Assembly: GCA_963556145.1 (NCBI GenBank)
Contig: OY744472.1
Coordinates: 2,046,001-2,110,000 of the forward strand
Source of the DNA: Hygrocybe punicea
Lineage: Eukaryota > Basidiomycota > Agaricomycetes > Agaricales > Hygrophoraceae
Direction: 5' to 3'
DNA: 64,000 nt
The notes under the pieces are model-generated. The model was not told the DNA's origin. It saw nothing but the letters and a program-made list of their open reading frames with translations, and did no database searches. Position 1 is the stretch's first letter. Every line of letters starts with the position of its first letter. Below, in pieces: positions 12,186 to 21,605 of this stretch. Position numbers and translations under genes: made by a program.

Positions 12186-13972
12186 ATGGACTTACTGCCT
12201 CTATACACAATCCGTACTGCTGTTACAGAGATAGGTCACCGAGTGAGTCAGGCACTAAAGACCCAGGTTGGCGACATCGCTCGGCTACAGGCTCACCGCA
12301 ATGAATGCCTTCGGTTGATGGTAGTGGTGCAACAAGTACGTTCTTGCAGTGATTTTGACGGAAAACTTATGGATTTCAACATTGTAAAGCATGCTTGCAT
12401 AATTTCGCTGGAGGAAATCATTACAATTGAAGGAAATCTCCAATCTATGATAGCTCATCTCGATGCAGCTAGTTATATTTTGGCCGATCCACCTGATCCT
12501 GGCAGGATCGAAACAACTCGTCTGATCCATTCTGGCCAACCTGGTCGCCCTCGGGTGGAGATTAATCGTGATCTTCTTGCGGCAGCACTGGAACTGCGTG
12601 GTACCACCCATCTTGCACCTGTCTTCAATATTTCAGCTCGTACCATACGCCGTCGTGCCCTGGAGTATGGCATTGTAGATCCTGGTCCTCCTGTGTACAT
12701 AGATTATGAAGCAGAAGATGGTTCCACCTTTCGTGTCTATTCTTCATCAACAGCACCAATGTCTGATCTCTCTGATAATGACCTTGATACCATCATGCGC
12801 CATATCCTTGAAACTTTCCCTTCCTTTGGTCGGAGGATGATCAATGGACATCTTCAACACATGGGACATCAAATTCCACGAGACCGCCTGCGTGCTTCAT
12901 ACATTCGTGTCCATGGCCCTCCTGTTGCTACTTTTGGGTCACGTCAAATTGAACGGAGAGTATACTCAGTTGCTGGACCTAATTCCCTGGCTCACCATGA
13001 TGGACAGCACGGCAGGTTTTATTTTTATCCAATTCCGATTTGAGCTGACTTGTATGTAAGGTTTAATACGATGGAAGATCGTCATACATGCTTTTATAGA
13101 TGGATTCTCCAGGCTTGTGACTGGGATTCGTGCTAGTGACAATAATCGTGCTCGGACAGTTTTAGATCTGTTCATGGAGGTTGTTGAAGAGCATGGCCTA
13201 CCAAGTCGAGTCCGTGGTGACCATGGGACAGAAAACCTGCTCGTTGCAGCGTTCATGGAGAGTACTCGAGGTGTTGCAAGGGGGTCATATATCTGGGGAA
13301 GGTGGGCATATATAATGCATCTCTGGATTAATAGTAATCGCTATCCAATCTAGGAGTGTCCACAACATACACATAGAGCGTCTTTGGCTTGATGTGACAT
13401 CTGGATTTGGGAAGAAATGGAAATCGGTCTTTCAAGATCTCGAGCTCTACGACGGACTAAACACTGACTCCGATGCACATATCTGGCTGCTTCATCACTG
13501 CTTCCTGTCGGCAATTAATCAAGATGCACTGGAATGGGCGGAAGCATGGAACACCCACAGTCTCAGTATTTGTGGAGAGAGGCAACGAAGCCCCCAAGAC
13601 ATGTTCCTATTCGGCATGATCCAGAATGGACCTAGGGGACTAGCTGGAATCCAGGAACCTGAGCTAGAGGACATTGTCGAAGCTGAAGTGGCGGGATATG
13701 GCATTGATTGGGAGGCATTAGACGATGAACAGGTCCGCATCCACCATGATATAGCAAATCCCAATGAACACTTTGCTGACAATCCATTCATCACACACGA
13801 ACCTGAACGCCTGTCCAATGTCGAGGTGCTCGAACCCAACTGCCCGTTGTCACCTGATCAGTTAGACCGTCTTGATTCTCAACTCAACACACTTCGCTTG
13901 CATACAATGGAGGGCTATTGTCTTCGGTGGATTACTGGACTGCAAATGTGTCAAGAAATGTTTGGCCAATGA
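12186..13972 (+). CDS. DDE (rve-type) integrase/transposase
   Basis: Three exons. The frame is open from 12141, with the first ATG at 12186 (MDLLPLYTIRTAV). An N-terminal helical part is followed by GQPGRPRVEINRDLLAAAL and the helix-turn-helix-like SARTIRRRALEYGI. The catalytic core has Asp in HHDGQHG (12999-13001), Asp in RGDHGTEN (13219-13221) and Glu in HIERLWLD (13376-13378), the DDE order of retroviral-type integrases. Intron 2 (about 13310-13353, GT-AG) joins SYIWGR to SVHNIHIERLW. The join HHDGQHG to LIRWKIVIH needs an intron at about 13011-13060 with a GC rather than GT donor, or else the donor is mutated. The C-terminal tail is acidic. No frameshift is evident, so the gene may be functional. 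Its partner is the divergent HECT-like gene. Confidence 0.8.
13897..13969 (-). repeat. Right terminal inverted repeat of the integrase/HECT transposon
   Basis: Reverse complement begins TTGGCCAAACATTTCTTG and ends TCCATTGTATGCAAG. It pairs with 7463-7533. It overlaps the 3' end of the integrase reading frame, which stops at 13970-13972. Confidence 0.8.
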
Positions 13973-14830
13973 AATTGGCTGTCCAAAAACAACAGGAGTA
14001 TTACTGGCACGAACTGCGCAGATACCGTGTAGAATTGTATGTGTAGCCTCAACTTGAAGCTGGTATTCCTGCTAACACCAGCGTGTTTTCCCCAGGCGAT
14101 TCACCGCTTGCCAGCGCTTTACAGACCATCCGACTTTCGACCCTTACAAGTGATCCGATTGGCAAACCACTGACAGTAAACTCTGGTACTATTTCTTGAT
14201 CTCTTCTCTGTCTCCCATGCCGTTCCCATCAGCATCACTTTCTTGTAAACTCTTAGCGATGTTTTCCATAGTTTCAGCCCACATTGACTCGATATGATGA
14301 TTGTGGAATGAACCGAAGATTAGCGTAGTTGAGCTGATGGTTATGAGTGAGTTGATTATGTCCAAAATCCAAAATACGTACCTTTGTGCAGAGATAGGTT
14401 CGAACACTTGCCTGCCCCCAAAGTCACTACTGCACGGAGTCTGTGGTTTGGCTCAAATATTTCAAGTAAGCGAGAGAAAACGAAGCCAGGTAGGGAAACA
14501 TTATTACCCTCACTTGAACGCGCTGCCATGGGGTTTGCAATCAGAAATCAAGCACCAGAGGATGTTATATACCTGCAGAAGGCATTCTTCTGTTTGGTGC
14601 AAGGCAAAGCAAGAACTTGTGCGCTTTGTGCGTTCAGCTCCGAGGGATTGTACATGCTTCTTGTCAATTAACTCCCCCTCAGATGCCGAGCTTGCTCAAG
14701 TTGGGAATTTATCACGTCCAACCCATATCGTTATCGAGTCATCCGCGGCCCCAGCCAACATGTCCCGCTGTCTCACATCATCCATTAGCTGTTCGCCTTC
14801 TTCCCCCGGCCGCCCGTGGCGCAAAGACCC
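13973..14830. other. Unassigned sequence right of the transposon
   Basis: Just outside the transposon a frame reads KQQEYYWHELRRYRVELY (about 13985-14040), possibly an exon of the gene or element the transposon entered. From 14190 to 14800 there are short open frames on both strands without recognisable domains. Nothing further can be supported. Confidence 0.3.
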
Positions 14831-15540
14831 CCCACCATGACCCAACCACGCCCACCAGCATATCTGCAACAAGCACACAACCTCCAACCTCCACCCGGCT
14901 CCGGCTTCAACCCCTAATTCCCCCACGGGCCCCACCCAAACAGCCCATCCTGCTCACCACTACCCCCGCGGTGAGCTCATCTTCTCCTTGCACGCCGACC
15001 GCTCCATCCACTAGGCATACGACGCATACGACAATGACTATGACAACGACGACAATGATGGGGATGGGGATGCGTATGAGGTCGGGGACGGTGTAGCGCG
15101 AGGCTGGGAAGGTGGTGCACCCACCTGCACAAGTAAGTTCCCTAACCCCTCGCTCTCCACTAACCTTCTGCAACCACAGATAAGCCCGCGATGGCGGTGA
15201 TGGCAGCGACGGGTGAGGATGAGACCTGGGGTAGACGGCGCCATCAGAAAGGGGAACGAGGACGACGAGTCCCTGCCCCTCCCTGATGCCCAGCCCCTGC
15301 CCTCCATCCCCAAGCCAGACCTCGCGAACACGTATGGCCGTGTCAATTGACGCGTGCACGACATTCGCGAGGTCATTCTCTATTACCTGCCCTTTCCAGC
15401 GGCAAATGCACCATAACAACACCGAGACAACCTCCCTCCCTCCCATCTCCCCCGCCCCTGCCATTGCCGCCACCCACCTGTCGTCCTTTTCATACAGTAT
15501 TTATTATAGTAATTTACCTCATTAATAATGAGATCTTTTA
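14831..15540 (+). repeat. Non-autonomous repeat carrying an intron-like segment, acidic exon remnant and palindrome
   Basis: Contains a degenerate AYDNDYDNDDNDGDGD-type coding stretch (about 15010-15085), the module GGTGGTGCACCC followed by a GT-AG intron-like segment (15133-15179), and the CTCGCGAA palindrome at 15319-15373. The same modules recur in the elements at 42.2, 45.0 and 49.6 kb. Ends and target duplication were not found. Confidence 0.45.
15319..15373. repeat. CTCGCGAA palindrome, copy a
   Basis: A 55-bp imperfect palindrome starting ACCTCGCGAA and ending TTCGCGAGGT, with centre TCAATTGA. It is the best-preserved of five copies in the window (others at 43254, 47514, 47635 and 49807). 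Confidence 0.75.
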
Positions 15541-15570
15541 TTCAAGTTGCTCTTACGGAAGGAAATACAA

Positions 15571-15751
15571 TGAGAGTAGTACAAAAGAAATTGAAATTGG
15601 TGTTAAAATAGTTGTCGCAGGTGAGAAGCTAATTGAAACTTGTGCCAAGTTCAATGAAAATAGTACAAAAGAAATTGAAACTGGTGTTAAAATAGTTGTT
15701 GCAGGTGCCAAGTTCATTGACATTATTTCAAGGGCTCCGTTGAAAAGATAA
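15571..15751 (+). repeat. Two tandem copies of an 84-bp in-frame repeat
   Basis: The 84-bp unit repeats with few changes, first GTACAAAAG at 15579 and second at 15663. As 84 is a multiple of three, it encodes two 28-residue units (STKEIEIGVKIVVAGEKLIE and STKEIETGVKIVVAGAKFID) before a stop at 15749-15751. It may be an exon of an unrecognised small gene or a fragment. The AT content and codon use differ from the genes at either side. Confidence 0.5.
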
Positions 15752-16068
15752 TTTGAATAATTTGAGAGGAATTAAAATCTTCGCTTGGATTTAGCACACT
15801 TGATTCGAAAATGGCACTACGTATCATAAATTTCGCACACCTTCCTTTTTTGGCAGGTGTACGAATTTCTTTCACAAGATTTCAAGTAAAACGGTTTTGT
15901 CCAACAACTCCCCTCAAAAGAGCCCAGCACGAGGCCCAACTTCATTCGTCTGCTTTTTGGTACGCTGGCAAGTAATTAAATAGAGGATTCATTAAACGCG
16001 TTTGGAACATATCGGAACAAAAACACATGTTGGACAGACCAAGATAGATACGCCTTCAAGCAATTACT
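15752..16068. other. Intergenic stretch downstream of the - strand gene at 16.07-18.12 kb
   Basis: AT-rich, no exon recognised. It should contain the 3' untranslated end of the neighbouring - strand gene. Confidence 0.4.
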
Positions 16069-18124
16069 TTATGTAGTTGTAAACCACAAACTGTTACGAA
16101 GGTTTGACGTCAGCCTGCGAGATGGTCGCGATAGACTGGAAGTGCTCACAGAGTCGTATGGATGGACGGGAGGTCTACCATGCCGGGGCAATGACTCGGG
16201 CAATTCCGGCCTATCTGGAAGGAAAGGGAGCTCGATGCCCATGTGATCACGGTAGCCCTTATCCTCAGGCGGATAACCCTCGAGTTCCTTCGGGTACGCT
16301 TTCTCTGGAGGAGCGTAGACGATGTGCATGGTTCGTGTGAGGTGGTCGCCTCGCCTGTTCCAGAAACCTACACGGACCCGGTGGCCGAACGTGCCAGCGG
16401 GCGGGGTCGGGATACGTGGAGGTGGGGCGGACGTGATGGGATTGTGTACATCAGCTGGTGGACGCGGGAGGCGGTTGGGCGAGGTCGAGGACCCTGTAGA
16501 CGGCGTGGGACGTCCTTCGTGCGACGAGGACGACCCAGGTGAAGCGTGGTGCGAGCGCGGTTGGTAGCCTCGTATGGAAGAGCCTCCCGAGGATTCGGGG
16601 ATGGTGTTCAGTGGTGTCCCGCGTATGTCAGGTACGGAAAACCCTCGGAGGGCAGGACGTGAAGCAGGCTTTGGTGTAGCGCCGTACATGAGTGGACTAA
16701 GGGGCTCGTCGACGGCGTCCGGACCATTGCTGGCCGAGGAGGAGGATGAGGCGTAGATAGATGTAGGTAGAGAGGAATGACGTGTGACTGCGTTAGAACT
16801 CGAGAGGCTGAGGTGTTCCATGCGCGATGCCAACGGCGCAGCAGAAAAATTGCCCGATGGCGGAGCGTGTGATGAAGGATGTGAGTGTGATGAGGGATGT
16901 GAGTGTGATGAGGGATGTGAGTGTGATGAGGGATGTGATGAGGAGTGTGATGAGGACGAAGCGCGGCTGGTCTCCTCGTCGTGACTGTTACGACGAGAAG
17001 GAGAAGGGTAGTGATCTGGTATACGAACAATGTTAGTTGAAAAAGTAGGTTTTAGATCAATTTTCGCAGTAAAAGACTCGTCATTTGGTTTCTCACGCCG
17101 CGGTGATACTTGACTATGTCTATCATGAGCATGGCTGCCACGAGAAGGCGATTCACGGGGTGACGAATCTGGAACGCCTGGTGAATTGAAACGTTGCTGG
17201 TATATTGAAGATGGATCCTTCGGGCGACCAAGGGGACGATCGAGCGCAGGAAGAGAACTGCGGCTGCTCGAAGAATGAACCGATGATGCATCATTCAGCC
17301 GGTCTTGAGAATTCTGACGTGATGGCGCAGAATCGCGACGAATGGCGGGGAGCTGCTTTGGGGACAAATCATTGGATCTATCATGAGAATTTCTTCGCGA
17401 TGGGGTAGGCTCGTTGTGGGGAATCTGGGCATAGATCGACGAGCCATTCTGGCGATCGAGCGAATTTTGGCGGAAAGGCGTAGCTTCCCGGTGACTGGTT
17501 TGAGAATAGGTCGATGATGGTCCATCTGTCCTGTCGATTGACGATTGTCGAGAAGGCGTCGTCCCACGAACTTCCTGGGCGATGCGATGACCGCGCTCGT
17601 CGACAAAAGCAGCAGTAATGACGCCTTCATCAGCGTCAGTGCTGATAAGGCCGGGCGGATTCCAAATCCACGGGGTTTGCGGGGTTCCATCCTCGCTGAA
17701 CAACTCTTCCCTGTGACGTGCATAGATCATGGCCATGTTCTTGGGAGAAGGTTGAGCTTGCTCGAGCCTAGCTTACATACCTTGGGATCATATTGGTCAG
17801 GCCTAGGGGGTTGTCTGAGAGCTCACTCGCCAGGTATTCGGCACTGGGGGCACGAGGCGCGCGTTTGTACGGGTTATATGAAGCAGCCGGTTGCCCGCCG
17901 GGTTGCATGCCGCCATACCAGCCGAATCCGGCGGCCCAACCAGCGCTATTCGGCGGTGGGGGTTGGCCACTATGATGATATTGATATGCAGAATTGAACT
18001 GCCAAGCGCCTGCCCCCCACATTTGTGGATTGACGCCGGGAGGCACAGGGGGTGGTGCCCCAGCAAAGGGCGGTATCCATCCTGCAGGGGGTCGAACTGG
18101 GGCTATGGGTTGACCATACGACAT
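16069..18124 (-). CDS. Ser/Pro-rich conserved fungal protein of unknown function
   Basis: Exon 1 (18124 to about 17780) begins MSYGQPIAPVRPPAGW. It is Pro/Gly/Tyr-rich and ends EYLASELSDNPLGLTNMIPR. The main exon (about 17750-16069) opens NMAMIYARHREELFSEDG with WIWNPPGLI, then a long disordered region with repeated SIDRT/SLDRQ/SHDRS blocks, each near a TPSR motif, a His/Ser run of HPSS units (about 16880-16935), and a conserved-looking tail with GHRVRVGFWNRRGDHLTRTM. Repeated R-x-x-S sites suggest phosphorylation. The splice between the two exons does not keep frame with the obvious GT (17783) and AG sites, so one boundary or base is uncertain. I recognise it only as a conserved Agaricomycete hypothetical protein. 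Confidence 0.75.
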
Positions 18125-18739
18125 TCGGGTATGCTGCAGAAGAAAGGGATATGCTTCCGTTGTAGATTTACTTTTTTGTTTTTATCTTTTAACGGTGGAA
18201 CTCACACAGCAATCGGGATAACAAAGAACGGAGGCAAAAATGAAGCGTTTGTCTCGAACAAGGTGCACAATGTTATTGTTGCGGTTATCGCAGCGAGACC
18301 TCGATAAAAAGAGAGCGATTGAAGAGTGGCTCGCCCTTCTAGACCGGCTAGACACGACTGGGTAGCAAAGGGAGACCTGAGCACAATTGCATCTGACGCT
18401 AGCGCCTGTGGCGTAAGCCAATGATAATAATGAACTGCGGGCAGACCCCGCGAACCCCGAACGCCATCTTTGAAATGGGGCAGGAACAAACGGAACAGCC
18501 TGGAACCCGTGTCTTCGGGGTCTTATCGGGAATGCGTTTTTTGCTTCAAATTTGGCTTACAGATTGCACAGGTATACGTATTCACCATGGGCGTCGTAAG
18601 TTATCGTGAAGGAACTTAATTTCATGGCGTCAAGACTCCGTATTCCCCGAAGATCCCGGAATACGACTCAGGTGAGTCTCCCAATCCGCGACCTCCCGAG
18701 TCGCTTCTCCAACTAGCAAGAATAACGATGGCACAGCAC
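18125..18739. promoter_or_regulatory. Intergenic region between two - strand genes
   Basis: Probable promoter of the 18124 gene and 3' end of the DUF4048 gene. Pyrimidine tracts lie near 18165-18190. No coding exon or defined motif found. Confidence 0.4.
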
Positions 18740-20411
18740 CTACCAATTCCATTCGTCCTCATCACTTTGTTGGCTAGGTGAAGATAAACCATCGCTGGCG
18801 TTCGATGACGGAGTTCGAGTTGAGGTTGGACTTGAATCCGGTATCACGATGGTTCCTAGACGTCCATCCAAGGCGGTTTGCGAAATGCGAGATCCATCTC
18901 CGCGGGAAGAATTGCTGGCAGTCACATTTATGGGAGGAGAAAACGCAGATACAATCGACTGTGAAACATCGGAAAGGAGAACGGAGGCACGTTTTTGATT
19001 TTTAGAAATACTATCACAAAAAAAAAGGAAGTCAGCTAGCAATTAGGAAACGTTAAGCCAGCGTCAAATGATATACGTTGTTCCCCGTTGTAGCTCTTCC
19101 CATTTCCTCCCAACACTCCCCATCCACGAGGACACAGGTGATGCCGTGACATTCGCCCCAACCACAGCAAGTGATCCGAGCCCGGGTATCGACGGTACGG
19201 GAGGGAAGTTTGACGAATGGCCACTCGCCCTCTTCGTCTTTGATGTCTGCTTGGGATCCCCAGAATTTGCTGCGGAAGGCCGAGCCTCTGAGGTCAGAGG
19301 AACTTGGGGAGAGGGTCGGGATGACCCTGACGCTTCATGTGATTCCCCCAGGAGCATCGACCGCACAGTTTCACTCGCCGCGAGGGAGCCTGCCGCTCTG
19401 CCGTTCTCTTCTTGCCTTGCCTTTTGCTGCTGTTGGTGCATGAACGCAGGGTTCGGGCTCACGGTCGGCGTGGCACCCGTGTCGTGCACAATGAGCACCT
19501 GGCATTCTTCTTCCTGGGGATATATATCTTCCCCAAACGACGACGCAGAACTCTCTGAAAACCGCGTGCTCTGGGTCATTGACGTAGAAACAGACGAATT
19601 TGATGGCTGAGCTGAGTGTCTCACTGGCGAGTGCGATGGAGATGATGAAAAATCACTCAGTCCTGCAACAATGAATCGGCTGACGCCCTGTACACCCTCT
19701 TTGATCCCTTCCAGCATGACATTGCCGGAGGCATTGGTATCATCCGCGCCACAGAACTTCCGACTGACAATTCGCTCCCATTTACGCTTTACTGTTGGTT
19801 TTTTTGGTCAGTAGAGTCCGGGACGGGCGGAATGCAATTTACGTTGAAGGAGTTCGGCTTCATGCAGTGCAAGTTGCGTGCGCAGCTCTAGACATTTGGA
19901 TTCCTTCTGAGCGATAAAATGCAAAAGTTCTCCGTGTCTGATGAAGGAGGTCGTGAAAATTGGGAGGTCTATCGCCGAGAAATTCAGGTACGTACTTCTC
20001 GGTGAATGTCAGAGGTACTCTGTCTGGGGCAGTCATTTCACCGGCACTCGAGGGTGAGCTCGTATCAGCTACCACTGGCCCAGCAGGGCGCGAAGAAGCA
20101 AGCGTGTGACCAGACCCTAATGGCGAGCAGCGAGCGAGGTCGCGTTCGTGGCCTTGGGATCTGTAGGAGATAGACGACTGGCGACGAGCTGGGTGGGGCC
20201 GGAACCCATTGCGTGCGCTGGATGGAACTGAAGAGACTTCTGATCCAGGGCTGGAGATGGGAGAAGCGGTTGGACTTGATGATGAGCAGCTGAAGCTGCC
20301 TTGAACGAGATGCAACGCGCGGGGACCGTTGGAGAGGTTTAACGAAAGACGTTTAGACGCGGCTGGTGCCTTGCAGACTGGGGATGAAGGAGTGGACATG
20401 ATGGCGAGCAC
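18740..20411 (-). CDS. DUF4048-type protein
   Basis: Four exons on the - strand. Start MLAIMSTPSSP at 20411 (a second ATG at 20399 is also possible). The Ser-rich N-terminus ends LTFTEK, then an intron (about 19935-19995). The next exon reads HGELLHFIAQKESKCLELR and LALHEAELLQ, followed after another short intron by LKRKWERIVSRKF. This heptad-like region is what I recall as the core of DUF4048. A long Ser-rich exon (about 19780-19075) follows. The last exon reads KNQKRASVLLSDVSQSIVSA and ends SDEDEWNW at 18740. Joining the phases restores one continuous frame. Function unknown. The coiled-coil core and low-complexity flanks suggest a scaffold or adaptor. Confidence 0.8.
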
Positions 20412-20619
20412 AGAACGAGGAAACTGGTTGCTTCAATCATTTTTTCGCCTCAATTAAGCTCTTTAAGGAGTTATATGGCTGCAAAGCTGTAACATTTATC
20501 GCGTGATTGCAAAATAATTCTATGAATTTTTGGTGAAGGACAGCGGTATGTTCCCTATATCCTCTCGACGTGGTCGTGGCCGGCCTTTGGCTCCACTTCC
20601 AAAACGCATCCAAGAATTC

Positions 20620-21064
20620 CTAGTGTCTGGTTTCCTTTTCTGCTTCAGCAATGTAGTTCTTGATGCTGTTCATCCTGGTTAGTCGTCGATAGCCCGACCT
20701 TACGCAGCAAGTCGGAATCGAGTACGTACAATTCTTCCTCCTCACTGAGCGTAGGTTCAGCACCAGCAAACCATCCGTCAGTGCCTTCCCCACCTTGTCC
20801 AAGGAATACCAAAGACGCACCTTGACCCAGCATTGATCGGAACAGCCTCTTTCATCTGTTCCAATGAACCTTTCTCCAAAGTTGGTTTCTCTTTCTTTCC
20901 TCCCAAGAACGAAGCTGCGCCATATGCAATGGACCCGGTACCAAATAATGTTGCCAGCGTCAGGTACTCGTTCTTTATGGCGCGGCCAAATATGACGCTA
21001 TGTTTTCAATACGCATGGGCATTTAAAACGTAAGAAGTGCATGGACATGGACATACTAAGACAT
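20620..21064 (-). CDS. ATP19: Mitochondrial F1Fo ATP synthase subunit k
   Basis: Four exons, all resolved: 21064-21057, 20997-20827, 20744-20730 and 20665-20620 (complement). All introns have GT-AG ends. Joined, they give a 79-residue protein starting MSYVIFGRAIKNEYLTLATL, with a hydrophobic Gly/Ala segment (FGTGSIAYGAASFLGG), a basic stretch KKEKPTLEK and the tail AGEEEEFIKNYIAEAEKE. Size, a single membrane helix and the (D/E)EE-x-FI-x-NY ending match fungal Atp19, a small subunit at the dimer interface of the inner-membrane ATP synthase. A 15-bp third exon (20730-20744) makes this gene easy to miss. It lies head-to-tail behind the DUF4048 gene. Confidence 0.85.
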
Positions 21065-21289
21065 GGCGGAAAGTCAGACGAGTGAGTGTTAGTGATGAGA
21101 ATGCCGGCAATGGCCCGCTCCCAGTCACGTGTGTCGTAATCTTGGTCGCCTGGCAGTCAGACACCCCGCGCACGCGGGTCGCCACTCTTGGGACCCCTCC
21201 TTAGATAAGTGCAAACAGGATCTTTGATTGGTCGGGCAATGTGAGAAGCGTACAAAAAGAAAACTACATGCATATCTTAAGTTCTCCCT

Positions 21290-21499
21290 TTAGGTGTATG
21301 GTTCAAACTCCCATCGCTGAGCTGGGTCACCCTTCTTGATGATGGCGGTATACAACTGGCCACCATCACGACAGGTAAATTTGGTTTAGAACATACACAA
21401 CCACTAGTATGTTTGTATCCGCTCACCTCAAAACCTTCAGGAGTCGTACAATTGTCAACAACGACACGTGGAGCCTGGCTGTCATCATCAGACGTGATA
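21290..21499 (-). pseudogene. C-terminal fragment of a beta-trefoil (ricin-B-type) lectin-like gene
   Basis: On the - strand, after an acceptor at 21500, the exon reads SDDDSQAPRVVVDNCTTP then GFE. A 69-bp GT-AG intron follows, then LYTAIIKKGDPAQRWEFEPY and a stop at 21292-21290. The Gln-Arg-Trp before the end is the QxW-type signature of beta-trefoil carbohydrate-binding folds. No upstream exons could be joined: about 105 bp upstream a hAT-like element (21606-23527) begins. Homology to the fragments at 39-44 kb is likely but only at motif level. Confidence 0.35.
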
Positions 21500-21605
21500 C
21501 TGAGAAAATAATTTGGGATCAATGAATTCAGAAGGGAGAAGGGAGAAAAAATGCACAAGAAGCCTCGTTCACCCTCTTGTTTGCCCAACACAAACCTCTC
21601 ACTAG

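Larger units (their letters stand above)
7463..13969. mobile_element. DNA transposon with long TIRs, DDE integrase gene and divergent HECT-like ligase gene
   Basis: A 6.5-kb unit bounded by inverted repeats of about 72 bp at 7463-7533 and 13897-13969. It carries two divergently transcribed genes: a HECT-like E3 on the - strand and a DDE (rve-type) integrase on the + strand. The TIRs share the block CAGTAATCCACCGAAGAC exactly, and their outer ends align as TTGCCCAAACAT and TTGGCCAAACAT. The right TIR overlaps the last codons of the integrase frame. No clear target-site duplication flanks it, so the exact ends are uncertain or the copy is old. Integrase genes of this type occur in fungi and animals. 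I cannot assign a named superfamily (IS3EU-like is a guess). Confidence 0.75.

Noticed and set aside
16784..17036. A + strand frame with ECDEGCECDEGCE repeats, which looks like a Cys-rich protein
   Set aside because: It is the antisense of the HPSS repeat in the - strand gene at 16069-18124, whose frame is much longer and has intron-exon logic.
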